Of a stretch of 64,000 bases of DNA, positions 20,958 to 30,885 are shown one piece after another. The notes under the pieces are model-generated. The model saw only the letters and a list, made by a program, of their open reading frames with translations, was not told the DNA's origin and did not search any database. Source of the stretch: Closterium sp. NIES-65 (taxonomy: Eukaryota > Streptophyta > Zygnematophyceae > Desmidiales > Closteriaceae); contig CANXME010002590.1 in the NCBI GenBank assembly GCA_948144175.1, positions 1,421,001 to 1,485,000 on the forward strand. The letters are read 5' to 3'. Each line of letters begins with the position of its first letter. Positions within the stretch are counted from its first letter, which is position 1. Position numbers and translations under genes: made by a program.

Positions 20958-20965
20958 TATAAATA
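20958..20965 (+). promoter_or_regulatory. TATA box of secreted-protein gene 1
   Basis: TATAAATA, 149 bases before the ATG at 21107, preceded by GGCCTGCC. The same arrangement is found at gene 2 (30703), and an upstream GAGGCGC(T/C)ACGA(G/A)ACG block is also shared. Confidence 0.65.
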
Positions 20966-21106
20966 CTGCTCGAATTGGTAACCTTCTCACTCAAGCCTTC
21001 TAGCCAACGATAGTGGCAGCAACCAACCCACCTCTAAAACTCATTCCGTCTAATCTATCGAGCTCAGTTACCGCTACTCACAGCCTTCTCCTAACCAGCA
21101 ACAATC

Positions 21107-24100
21107 ATGGGTGCGCTTCGATCTCTCTTCCTGCTGGCCCTGCTCCTCGCCGCGACTCTCAACCTCCTCGCAGCAGTCCCCGCAGTGGCGCAGCCAGAAA
21201 CAAAAACTTCCACGGTTCCGCAGGGCGCTCGGCGCGCCCTCAGGAGGCTCCTCGCTGCAGTCCCCACGAACTCTAACGGTCCTTCGACGTCCAGCCCCAC
21301 GGCGGCTCCGCAGGGCGCGAAGCGCGCCCTCCTCGCGGCCACCTCCGGTGGCCCTTCGACGTCCACCCCCACGGCGGCTCCGCGCGTCCTTGCGGCCACC
21401 TCCGGCGGCCCTTCGACGTCCACCCCCACGGCGGCTCCGCGCGTCCTCGCGGCCACCTCCGGCGGCCCTTCGACGTCCACCCCCACGGCGGCTCCGCGCG
21501 TCCTCGCGGCCACCTCCGGCGGCCCTTCGACGTCCACCCCCACGGCGGCTCCGCGCGTCCTCACGGCCACCTCCGGCGGCCCTTCGACGTCCACCCCCAC
21601 GGCGGCTCCGCGCGTCCTCGCGGCCACCTCCGGCGGCCCTTCGACGTCCACCCCCACGGCGGCTCCGCGCGTCCTCGCGACGACCTCCGGCGGCCCTTCG
21701 ACGTCCACCCCCACGGCGGCTCCGCGCGTCCTCGCGACGACCTCCGGCGGCCCTTCGACGTCCACTCCCACGGCGGCTCCGCGCGTCCTCGCGACGACCT
21801 CCGGCGGCCCTTCGACGTCCACTCCCACGGCGGCTCCGCGCGTCCTCGCGGCCACCTCCGGCGGCCCCTCGACGTCCACCCCCACGGCGGCTCCGCGCGT
21901 CCTCGCGGCCACCTCCGGCGGCCCTTCGACGTCCACCCCCACGGCGGCTCCGCGCGTCCTCGCGGCCACCTCCGGCGGCCCCTCGACGTCCACCCCGACG
22001 GCGGCTCCGCGCGTCCTCGCGGCCACCTCCGGCGGCCCTTCGACGTCCACCCCCACGGCGGCTCCGCGCGTCCTCGCGGCCACCTCCGGCGGCCCCTCGA
22101 CGTCCACCCCCACGGCGGCTCCGCGCGTCCTCGCGGCCACCTCCGGCGGCCCTTCGACGTCCACCCCCACGGCGGCTCTGCGTGTCCTCGCGGCCACCTC
22201 CGGCGGCCCTTCGACGTCCACCCCCACGGCGGCTCCGCGCGTCCTCGCGGCCACCTCCGGCGGCCCCTCGACGTCCACCCCCACGGCGGCTCCGCGCGTC
22301 CTCGCGGCCACCTCCGGCGGCCCTTCGACGTCCACCCCCACGGCGGCTCCGCGCGTCCTCGCGGCCACCTCCGGCGGCCCTTCGACGTCCACCCCCACGG
22401 CGGCTCCGCGCGTCCTCGCGGCCACCTCCGGCGGCCCCTCGACGTCCACTCCCACGACGGCTCCGCGCGTCCTCGCGACGATCTCCGGCGGCCCTTCGAC
22501 GTCCACCCCCACGGCGGCTCCGCGCGTCCTCGCGACGACCTCCGGCGGCCCTTCGACGTCCACCCCCACGGCGGCTCCGCGCGTCCTCGCGACGACCTCC
22601 GGCGGCCCTTCGACGTCCACTCCCACGGCGGCTCCGCGCGTCCTCGCGGCCACCTCCGGCGGCCCCTCGACGTCCACCCCCACGGCGGCTCCGCGCGTCC
22701 TCGCGGCCACCTCCGGCGGCCCTTCGACGTCCACCCCCACGGCGGCTCCGCGCGTCCTCGCGGCCACCTCCGGCGGCCCCTCGACGTCCACCCCCACGGC
22801 GGCTCCGCGCGTCCTCGCGGCCACCTCCGGCGGCCCTTCGACGTCCACCCCCACGGCGGCTCCGCGCGTCCTCGCGGCCACCTCCGGCGGCCCCTCGACG
22901 TCCACCCCCACGGCGGCTCCGCGCGTCCTCGCGGCCACCTCCGGCGGCCCTTCGACGTCCACCCCCACGGCGGCTCCGCGTGTCCTCGCGGCCACCTCCG
23001 GCGGCCCTTCGACGTCCACCCCCACGGCGGCTCCGCGCGTCCTCGCGGCCACCTCCGGCGGCCCCTCGACGTCCACCCCCACGGCGGCTCCGCGCGTCCT
23101 CGCGGCCACCTCCGGCGGCCCTTCGACGTCCACCCCCACGGCGGCTCCGCGCGTCCTCGCGGCCACCTCCGGCGGCCCTTCGACGTCCACCCCCACGGCG
23201 GCTCCGCGCGTCCTCGCGGCCACCTCCGGCGGCCCCTCGACGTCCACTCCCACGACGGCTCCGCGCGTCCTCGCGACGATCTCCGGCGGCCCTTCGACGT
23301 CCACCCCCACGGCGGCTCCGCGCGTCCTCGCGACGACCTCCGGCGGCCCTTCGACGTCCACCCCCACGGCGGCTCCGCGCGTCCTCGCGACGACCTCCGG
23401 CGGCCCCTTCGACGTCCACTCCCACGGCGGCTCCGCGCGTCCTCGCGGCCACCTCCGGCGGCCCCTCGACGTCCACCCCCACGGCGGCTCCGCGCGTCCT
23501 CGCGGCCACCTCCGGCGGCCCTTCGACGTCCACCCCCACGGCGGCTCCGCGCGTCCTTGCGGCCACCTCCGGCGGCCCCTCGACGTCCACCCCCACGGCG
23601 GCTCCGCGCGTCCTCGCGGCCACCTCCGGCGGCCCTTCGACGTCCACCCCCACGGCGGCTCCGCGCGTCCTCGCGGCCACCTCCGGCGGCCCCTCGACGT
23701 CCACCCCCACGGCGGCTCCGCGCGTCTCTCGCGGCCACCTCCGGCGGCCCTTCGACGTCCACCCCCACGGCGGCTCCGCGCGTCCTCGCGCGCCACCTCC
23801 GGCGGCCCTTCGACGTCCACCCCCACGGCGGCTCCGCGCGTCCTCGCGGCCACCTCCGGCGGCCCTTCGACGTCCACCCCCACGGCGGCTCCGCGCGTCC
23901 TCGCGGCCACCTCCGGCGGCCCTTCGACGTCCACCCCCACGGCGGCTCCGCGCGTCCTCGCGGCCACCTCCGGCGGCCCTTCGACGTCCACCCCCACGGC
24001 GGCTCCGCGCGTCCTCGCGGCCACCTCCGGCGGCCCTTCGACGTCCACCCCCACGGCGGCTCCGCGCGTCCTCGCGGCCACCTCCGGCGGCCCCTCGACG

Positions 24101-24811
24101 TCCACCCCCACGGCGGCTCCGCGCGTCCTCGCGGCCACCTCCGGCGGCCCTTCGACGTCCACCCCCACGGCGGCTCCGCGCGTCCTCGCGGCCACCTCCG
24201 GCGGCCCTTCGACGTCCACCCCCACGGCGGCTCCGCGCGTCCTCGCGGCCACCTCCGGCGGCCCCTCGACGTCCACTCCCACGACGGCTCCGCGCGTCCT
24301 CGCGACGATCTCCGGCGGCCCTTCGACGTCCACCCCCACGGCGGCTCCGCGCGTCCTCGCGACGACCTCCGGCGGCCCTTCGACGTCCACCCCCACGGCG
24401 GCTCCGCGCGTCCTCGCGACGACCTCCGGCGGCCCTTCGACGTCCACTCCCACGGCGGCTCCGCGCGTCCTCGCGGCCACCTCCGGCGGCCCCTCGACGT
24501 CCACCCCCACGGCGGCTCCGCGCGTCCTCGCGGCCACCTCCGGCGGCCCTTCGACGTCCACCCCCACGGCGGCTCCGCGCGTCCTTGCGGCCACCTCCGG
24601 CGGCCCCTCGACGTCCACCCCCACGGCGGCTCCGCGCGTCCTCGCGGCCACCTCCGGCGGCCCTTCGACGTCCACCCCCACGGCGGCTCCGCGCGTCCTC
24701 GCGGCCACCTCCGGCGGCCCCTCGACGTCCACCCCCACGGCGGCTCCGCGCGTCCTCGCGGCCACCTCCGGCGGCCCTTCGACGTCCACCCCCACGGCTG
24801 TTGGGAAATAG
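21107..24811 (+). CDS. Secreted Pro/Ser/Thr-rich protein of about sixty 19-residue repeats
   Basis: 1234 aa. Signal peptide MGALRSLFLLALLLAATL, then a short linker and a tandem array of the unit TSGGPSTSTPTAAPRVLAA. Pro, Ser and Thr dominate, as in extracellular-matrix glycoproteins that are hydroxylated and O-glycosylated; a cell-wall or mucilage role is inference. Three one-base insertions (near 23406, 23727 and 23792) move the reading through the other two frames for about 390 bases (FDVHPHGGSARPRGHLRRP-type repeat) and then restore the original frame to the stop. Because the unit is 57 bases, no frame meets a stop. The start is chosen because the same leader opens the neighbouring paralogue at 30886. 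I know of no named family for it. Confidence 0.75.
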   Translation: MGALRSLFLLALLLAATLNLLAAVPAVAQPETKTSTVPQGARRALRRLLAAVPTNSNGPSTSSPTAAPQGAKRALLAATSGGPSTSTPTAAPRVLAATSGGPSTSTPTAAPRVLAATSGGPSTSTPTAAPRVLAATSGGPSTSTPTAAPRVLTATSGGPSTSTPTAAPRVLAATSGGPSTSTPTAAPRVLATTSGGPSTSTPTAAPRVLATTSGGPSTSTPTAAPRVLATTSGGPSTSTPTAAPRVLAATSGGPSTSTPTAAPRVLAATSGGPSTSTPTAAPRVLAATSGGPSTSTPTAAPRVLAATSGGPSTSTPTAAPRVLAATSGGPSTSTPTAAPRVLAATSGGPSTSTPTAALRVLAATSGGPSTSTPTAAPRVLAATSGGPSTSTPTAAPRVLAATSGGPSTSTPTAAPRVLAATSGGPSTSTPTAAPRVLAATSGGPSTSTPTTAPRVLATISGGPSTSTPTAAPRVLATTSGGPSTSTPTAAPRVLATTSGGPSTSTPTAAPRVLAATSGGPSTSTPTAAPRVLAATSGGPSTSTPTAAPRVLAATSGGPSTSTPTAAPRVLAATSGGPSTSTPTAAPRVLAATSGGPSTSTPTAAPRVLAATSGGPSTSTPTAAPRVLAATSGGPSTSTPTAAPRVLAATSGGPSTSTPTAAPRVLAATSGGPSTSTPTAAPRVLAATSGGPSTSTPTAAPRVLAATSGGPSTSTPTTAPRVLATISGGPSTSTPTAAPRVLATTSGGPSTSTPTAAPRVLATTSGGPFDVHSHGGSARPRGHLRRPLDVHPHGGSARPRGHLRRPFDVHPHGGSARPCGHLRRPLDVHPHGGSARPRGHLRRPFDVHPHGGSARPRGHLRRPLDVHPHGGSARLSRPPPAALRRPPPRRLRASSRATSGGPSTSTPTAAPRVLAATSGGPSTSTPTAAPRVLAATSGGPSTSTPTAAPRVLAATSGGPSTSTPTAAPRVLAATSGGPSTSTPTAAPRVLAATSGGPSTSTPTAAPRVLAATSGGPSTSTPTAAPRVLAATSGGPSTSTPTAAPRVLAATSGGPSTSTPTTAPRVLATISGGPSTSTPTAAPRVLATTSGGPSTSTPTAAPRVLATTSGGPSTSTPTAAPRVLAATSGGPSTSTPTAAPRVLAATSGGPSTSTPTAAPRVLAATSGGPSTSTPTAAPRVLAATSGGPSTSTPTAAPRVLAATSGGPSTSTPTAAPRVLAATSGGPSTSTPTAVGK
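21340..24800 (+). repeat. 57-bp coding minisatellite
   Basis: About 60 copies of a 57-base GC-rich unit with a few recurrent variants (GCGGCC versus GCGACG at one site, CCCTCG versus CCTTCG at another). The variants recur in the same order, showing higher-order repeats of several units. The array is open in all six frames. Confidence 0.97.
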
Positions 24812-25179
24812 AGGCCTTTTTCTCCTTGTGTGCTGGCGTAGAGTGAAGAGGCCACGTGGAGGGCACAGGTACTGCTGCAGTGCTGCTGTGGTGAAAGGCT
24901 GCTGTGGTGCCAGGCTGTTGTGGTGCGGTGGTATGGGATTGAAACCGATTGGAGAGCACGGGTACTTCACAGGATCCTGTGTATCACAGCAGATTGGGTG
25001 GCTCTTGAGTGCTGCTTTAGCAGTCGTGTTGGTGGGGCATGTTAGAGGTTAGGGGTAATGTTGATTTCTGCTTGCTCTTGTGTGCTATTTGCTTCTTGTT
25101 GCTTTTCTTTTTTGTTGCTCTTGCTTGTCTTTTGGTGGGCTGGACTGGACAGTCAGAATAAAAGAGTTCCATTCCATGC

Positions 25180-25296
<117 letters not shown>

Positions 25297-25602
25297 TCCC
25301 TTCCAATAATTCCATGCTCTGTTTTTTTTTTTATTACAAGTCTGCCATTCCCCAATTGCACTATCACATCTAGAAGAGCCCTCACAAAGGATTTCCAAAA
25401 TGCAACGATTCACCTTAGAGATCCCAAAAACCCTTATGTTAATCAATAACACTTATCACAAAGCTAATATTTGGAAGGCTTAGCACGGTTTGCTCCTCCC
25501 ACTCCCTTCGCCTTCCCACCACCATTACCGGTACCACCGCCGCCGCCGCCCCTCCCTCTTGCATGCTTGTTGCCGTGACTACCCTTGCCCTTCTCTCGTC
25601 TC

Positions 25603-25925
25603 TTTCCCTTCTCCCCTCCCTTTCCCTTCTCCCCTCCCTTTGCCTTCTCCCCTCCCTTTCCCTTCTCCCCTCCCTTTGCCTTCTCCCCTCCCTTTGCCTT
25701 CTCCCCTCCCTTTCCCTTCTCCCCTCCCTTTCCCTTCTCCCTTCCCTTTCCCTTCTCCCCTCCCTTTCCCTTCTCCCCTCCCTTTGCCTTCTCCCCTCCC
25801 TTTGCCTTCTCCCCTCCCTTTGCCTTCTCCCCTCCCTTTGCTTTCTCCCCTCCCTTTGCCTTCTCCCCTCCCTTTGCCTTCTCCCCTCCCTTTGCCTTCT
25901 CCCCTCCCTTTGCCTTCTTCTTTGC
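25603..25925 (-). repeat. 18-bp coding-derived minisatellite in UTP14 exon 9'
   Basis: About 18 copies of an 18-base unit reading KGGEK(A/G) in one frame, expanded from the two or three copies in the intact exon 9. Confidence 0.92.
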
Positions 25926-26044
25926 TGGGTTGTGCGTTCTTGACATATCTGACTGGTTCAATGACCACCCCCACTGGTTTCATGACCTGCGGAAACACAA
26001 GCACAGCACACGCAAAACACACACAGAAAGGTGAGGAAGGGAGG

Positions 26045-26457
26045 GAACGTTCAGCCCAGGCTTTTGAGTCGACTCAAAAGTCACCTCGGAGCGTTCAGCC
26101 CAGGCTTTTGAGTCGACTCAAAAGTCACCTCGGAGCGTTCAGCCCAGGCTTTTGAGTCGACTCAAAAGTCACCTCGGAGCGTTCAGCCCAGGCTTTTGAG
26201 TCGACTCAAAAGTCACCTCGGAGCGTTCAGCCCAGGCTTTTGAGTCGACTCAAAAGTCACCTCGGAGCGTTCAGCCCAGGCTTTTGAGTCGACTCAAAAG
26301 TCACCTCGGAGCGTTCAGCCCAGGCTTTTGAGTCGACTCATAAGTCACCTCGGAGCGTTCAGCCCAGGCTTTTGAGTCGACTCAAAAGTCACCTCGGAGC
26401 GTTCAGCCCAGGCTTTTGAGTCGACTCAAAAGTCACCTCGGAGCGTTCAGCCCAGGC
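26045..26457. repeat. 44-bp tandem array carrying the TCGA-centred palindrome
   Basis: Nine copies. Palindromes TTTTGAGTCGACTCAAAA start at 26062, 26106, 26150, 26194, 26238, 26282, 26326 (one change), 26370 and 26414. Spacer text is CAGCCCAGG ... TCACCTCGGAGCGTT. Lies beside a partial copy of exon 9' at about 26480-26550. Confidence 0.97.
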
Positions 26458-26752
26458 TCCTGTTGGCTCCTTGTCACTGGGTTGTGCATTTTTTTTATGT
26501 ATCTGACAGGTAGAATGACCACCCCCACTGGCTTCATGACCTGCGGAAACGAACACATCATCGCAAAGAATGCATGCACAATGCACACAGAGCAATCACA
26601 CAACAGCCGACATGAAAAAAGGTGAGAGAAGTTGAAAAAAGGCGAGGAGAGGTGAGAAGAGGTGAGAAGAGGAGGGAATATTCAGCTCCTGCTCCACTAA
26701 GCCCCTCATCCGACAAACTTTGAGGCACCTCAGAAGCCAGTTATTTGGGCAA

Positions 26753-26772
26753 TTTTCGAGGCGCCTCAAAAA
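26753..26772. repeat. GCGC-centred palindrome
   Basis: TTTTCGAGGCGCCTCAAAAA, a one-base variant of the TTTTGAG-GCGC-CTCAAAA form. Degenerate GAGGCACCTC relatives are at about 26720 and 26862. Confidence 0.75.
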
Positions 26773-26877
26773 GGGGATATTCAGCTCCTGCTCCACTAAG
26801 TGAAAAAAGGAGTGTTTTTTCACGTGGCTCCACTAAGCTCCTCATCTGACTAGCATTGAGGCACCTCAGTAGTAAGA

Positions 26878-27090
26878 TGCCTCAGAAGCCTGTTGCTTCC
26901 AGGAGCTTACCTCAGAAGCCTGTTGCTTCCAGGAGCTTACCTCAGAAGCCTGTTGCTTCCAGGAGCTTACCTCAGAAGCCTGTTGCTTCCACGAGCTTAC
27001 CTCAGAAGCCTGTTGCTTCCAGGAGCTTACCTCAGAAGCCTGTTGCTTCCAGGAGCTTACCTCAGAAGCCTGTTGCTTCCAGGAGCTTAC
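26878..27090 (+). repeat. 30-bp tandem array
   Basis: Seven copies of a 30-base unit starting CTCAGAAGCCTGTTGC. Confidence 0.97.
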
Positions 27091-27091
27091 C

Positions 27092-27497
27092 TCATGGTCC
27101 CTGAACATGGATCACATTACCCTGTGCGCTCCCATGGTCCCTGAACATGGATCACATTACCCTGTGCGCTCCCATGGTCCCTGAACATGGATCACATTAC
27201 CCTGTGCGCTCCCATGGTCCCTGAACATGGATCACATTACCCTGTGCGCTCCCATGGTCCCTGAACATGGATCACATTACCCTGTGCGCTCCCATGGTCC
27301 CTGAACATGGATCACATTACCCTGTGCGCTCCCATGGTCCCTGAACATGGATCACATTACCCTGTGCGCTCCCATGGTCCCTGAACATGGATCACATTAC
27401 CCTGTGCGCTCCCATGGTCCCTGAACATGGATCACATTACCCTGTGCGCTCCCATGGTCCCTGAACATGGATCACATTACCCTGTGCGCTCCCATGG
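27092..27497 (+). repeat. 40-bp tandem array
   Basis: Ten nearly identical copies of a 40-base unit containing CCTGAACATGGATCACATT. The near identity implies recent expansion or homogenisation. Confidence 0.97.
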
Positions 27498-27564
27498 TTT
27501 TTTCACCAAAAGTCAACACTCGCCCCTGTCAGCACACACTCACTGCTGGCGGGGTCTGCCCTGC

Positions 27565-27668
27565 AGTCACTGCCAGGCGGGTCACTCACTGCCAGGCGGG
27601 TCACTCACTGCCAGGCGGGTCACTCACTGCCAGGCGGGTCACTCACTGCCAGGCGGGTCACTGCCAGG
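27565..27668 (+). repeat. 19-bp tandem array
   Basis: Five copies of CACTGCCAGGCGGGTCACT. Confidence 0.93.
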
Positions 27669-27809
27669 CAGAGCGGAACGCTGCTTCTGTGCTCCCTTGG
27701 ACTCTCTACTTCCCTCGCCGCTGTAACCCTTTGCGCTCCTGTGTCCGCACTGCACTCACAAGTCCAGCTGCCCTGCCCTGTGTCTATGCTGTGCAGCACT
27801 CCCAACCAC

Positions 27810-27877
27810 CTCTGCACTCACCGCTGGGCGAGTCATGGAGCGGAACGCTGCTTCTGTGTTGAAGTCCCGCCCAATGG
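27810..27877 (-). repeat. Copy of the 3' part of UTP14 exon 8' with donor
   Basis: Repeats the NTEAAFRSMTRPA end and GTGAGTG donor of exon 8' (28068-28199). It lies downstream of the exon in the gene's direction. A scrap of the same edge is at about 27667-27692. Confidence 0.8.
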
Positions 27878-27956
27878 GCTTAGCTGCTGCTTTTGGCACT
27901 GGCACCCCTACCATTAATCAGTTCCCCTCCCCACTGCCTCTCTGCACTCACCCCTG

Positions 27957-28050
27957 TAGCTTCAGCCTGTAGCTTCAGCCTGTAGCTGCAGCCTGTAGCT
28001 GCAGCCTGTAGCTTCAGCCTGTAGCTTCAGCCTGTAGCTTCAGCCTGCAG
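27957..28050 (+). repeat. 13-bp tandem array
   Basis: Seven or so copies of TAGCTTCAGCCTG with T/G variation. Confidence 0.9.
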
Positions 28051-28817
28051 CCTGCAAGCACACTCACCGCTGGGCGAGTCATGGAGCGGAACGCTGCTTC
28101 TGTGTTGAAGTCCCGCCCAATGGGGTTGCGGATGCTGCGTGCGTACTCCGCCCGGTTGCGGAACATGTTGGGCAGCTCGGGCACAGAAAACCTCTTGATC
28201 TGCCCATGGGCGAGTGGGAGACATTGGAAGGAGGGAAGGGGGCAGTGGAGGAAAAGAGATTACATTGTGAATGAAAAAAGCGATATCAGATGGGAGGGAT
28301 GGGAGAGAGGGGCAGTGATGCAACTTTATTGCTCCTATCAAGCACAGAAAGCTACAAGCAGAGCAACGCAGCTGTATGATAGCTGTATGTGTAACATACA
28401 TTCAGTCCTCACAGAGCTATCAACAGAAGTTTGAACATCATACACTCCTCACCTTCTTATTGTCCTTCTCCGATACAATCACGTGAGTCAGCTTCAAATC
28501 CGCCCTCTGTTTCACGGCATCCATCCGCCTCCTCTTCGCCTTCTCCCTCTCCTCCGCGATCCACTTCGGCCCCTTCCCTCTCCCCTTCCCTCTCCCCTTC
28601 CCTCTCCCCTTCCCTCTCCCCTTCCCTCTGCCTGCCCTTCTCTTCTCCCCGCAATCTTCACCTCAGTCTTTCCCCCTCTGCTTTGCCCTCCTCCCCCACC
28701 AACGTCCTCTCCGCCTCCCCTTCCACATCCCCCTTCCTCCTCCTCTCCCTCCGCCCCGTCCGTCCCCCTCTCTCATTGCCACCCACTCGTCTCTCTCCCC
28801 CTGCCCCTCCCCTCCCA

Positions 28818-28909
<92 letters not shown>
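28818..28909 (+). repeat. (CT)n microsatellite
   Basis: About 45 CT units inserted in the exon-6-like piece of the UTP14 pseudogene. The intact exon has a single CTCTCCC at the matching place. Confidence 0.97.
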
Positions 28910-28914
<5 letters not shown>

Positions 28915-29044
28915 CTTAAACACCGTTCTCCCTCCTCCCACCTTCTCTCCCCCCTCCTCCTCTCCCCATCCTGCTCCCCCCCACCTATCACCACCCACTC
29001 CACCTCCCCCCTTTTCCCCTCCCCCGCCCTCCCCATCCTCCCCG

Positions 29045-29300
29045 TCAGCTGGCAGAGGCAGGCACGGGCAGGCACGGGCAGGCACAAGCAGGCACAGGCA
29101 GGCACGAGAAGGCACGGGCAGGAATGGCAGGCACGGGCAGGCATGGGCAGGCACGGGCAGTAGAGGCAGGCTGGCAGAGTTAGGCACGGGCAGCAGAGGC
29201 TGTGGCGGCTGTAATGGCAGGTGTAGCGGCGGGTTGGCAAAGGGAGGCTGGCAGTGGCAGGTACAGGTAGCAGTGGCGGGCTGGCAGTGGCGGGCGACTT
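29045..29300 (+). repeat. GGCAGGCACGG-type short tandem repeats
   Basis: Irregular 10-12-base units beginning at the edge of the UTP14 homology, i.e. at the segmental-duplication breakpoint. Confidence 0.85.
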
Positions 29301-29432
29301 AGGCGCGACAGAACGGGCCTCAGGGACTACGAGAAGGACCCGCGGGGGACTTAGCTAAGTGCGACGGGACGGGCCTGCGGGGGGGGCTGTTCTAAGCACG
29401 ACTACGCGGACCCCGGGGGGCCCTTCTGGAGC

Positions 29433-29672
29433 GCGACGAAACGAGGGCCCGCGGGGACCTTTGATCGCGACGAAACGAGGGCCCGCGGGGACCTTTGATC
29501 GCGACGAAACGAGGGCCCGCGGGGACCTTTGATCGCGACGAAACGAGGGCCCGCGGGGACCTTTGATCGCGACGAAACGAGGGCCCGCGGGGACCTTTGA
29601 TCGCGACGAAACGAGGGCCCGCGGGGACCTTTGATCGCGACGAAACGAGGGCCCGCGGGGGTCGTCCTAACC
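29433..29672 (+). repeat. 34-bp tandem array
   Basis: Seven copies of a 34-base unit starting GCGACGAAACGAGGGCCCGC. The following 29680-30230 shows no gene. Confidence 0.96.
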
Positions 29673-30237
29673 GCGACACAGTGAGTCCGCGTGGGGGGGC
29701 CTAACCTACGGCGGCGAAATCGAGCATAAGGGGCGGGCGCCTCGTTTTAAAACGACTATCAAGAGCTAAGGGAGGGAGTGGAAGCGTGAGAGGGAGGAAA
29801 CACCTACTCTGTACCATCATGTGGAGAGGAGAACTTTGCACTCGGTCAGAGTCCAGAATTGGTCAGACTGGAGATTCCACAAGTATGTAAGTGTAATACT
29901 CTCTAATGCCTACCCCATTTCTAAACATAGATACAATGACATAGTAACATAGTTTGACATTCTTAATCACAACCCCAATATGCTTCCATATATTGACTGC
30001 TACGTTTATAAAAAATCTGGAAAACAAGAGGTTTATGGAGCCATAGCAGCAGGAATATCAACCATGGTTCCTGCTGGCGTAACAGGATGAGTTCGTTCGT
30101 AAGAAAGCTGAGAAATCAACCATAGCAGTCATGTCCATTCGTGTTTTGTAAGATTCATGCATAGTTGACATTATAGTGTCTGTCCATCTTTAGCGAAGCA
30201 GATCTGTAGTGTGTATTAACGGTGAGCAAGAGCCGGA

Positions 30238-30317
30238 ATGTGCGGTTCGTGCGAAGTTTCACGAATCACGCATCGAGTTTCGCAATTACTGTTCCGCCGT
30301 GAATGCCGCCGCGGAAA
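30238..30317 (+). promoter_or_regulatory. Conserved far-upstream block of secreted-protein gene 2
   Basis: Counterpart of 20400-20475; it marks the left end of the second copy of the segmental duplication. Confidence 0.5.
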
Positions 30318-30702
30318 ACCTCGCAATCTGAAAACCTTCGCAGCGCGCCCAAATTCTCAAGCTGCGAATCGCCTCAGAGTCCAGTCCAGAAACATGTTCT
30401 CCTGCTTACGCCTCTTCACCTCTCGTAATCAGCAAACACCTTCCCCAACCCATCTCTTCCCCCCCAAAAACTCTCACTCGCACAACAGACCTCGTCAGAA
30501 GCAACCCAACCAGCCTCGCGCACACATTCGGGGCCCGTCATTATTGCCTTTTATATAATTTTCAGCATCACCATCACCCAAAACTCCCCACCATCGGCGC
30601 CGCATCCGACGCTTCTAGGCTCAGCAGTAAACCGAGGCGCCACGAAACGCAATACGACAGCAGACCGAAACTGGCCTGCCCGTATGGCGCGATGCTTCGT
30701 GG

Positions 30703-30709
30703 TATAAAA
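30703..30709 (+). promoter_or_regulatory. TATA box of secreted-protein gene 2
   Basis: TATAAAA 183 bases before the ATG at 30886, with the same upstream GGCCTGCC word as gene 1. Confidence 0.65.
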
Positions 30710-30885
30710 TTCCGCTCTAGCTAAGCAGATCATCATCATTCGGGCCTCATTCAACTAGAACTAGTAGTAGCAGCCATCCCAGCGCCTTGGAATATATTCC
30801 CAGAAGCCTCTGAAACTACCGTCAGCCATCCCAGCGATCTGATTCTTATTTCCTATTCAGGCTTCTTTCAGTAAGAAACGCAGCC

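Larger units (their letters stand above)
25464..29035 (-). pseudogene. 5'-truncated UTP14 copy (exons 9', 8', 7' and part of 6')
   Basis: Second copy of the 3' half of UTP14 (see 32893-42850). Exon 9' (25464-25986) keeps VMKPVGVVIEPVRYVKNAQP, but a 14-base deletion right after it shifts the frame, and its KGGEK repeat has expanded. Exon 8' (28068-28199) is intact (VPELPNMFRNRAEYARS, NPIGRDFNTEAAFRSMTRPA). Exon 7' ends at 28453 with THVIVSEKDNKK, loses most of its length and is fused near 28630 to an exon-6-like Gly/Glu-rich piece broken by a CT microsatellite. Homology ends at about 29035. The copy lacks everything encoding the conserved UTP14 core and should not make a functional protein. 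Confidence 0.8.

Noticed and set aside
21074..25052. Five other very long open frames (both strands) over the 57-bp array
   Set aside because: The unit length is a multiple of three and contains no stop in any frame. Only the frame beginning with the shared signal peptide at 21107 has independent support.
25490..26155. Plus-strand Pro/Leu/Ser-rich open frames
   Set aside because: They are antisense to the expanded KGGEK repeat in the UTP14 pseudogene exon.
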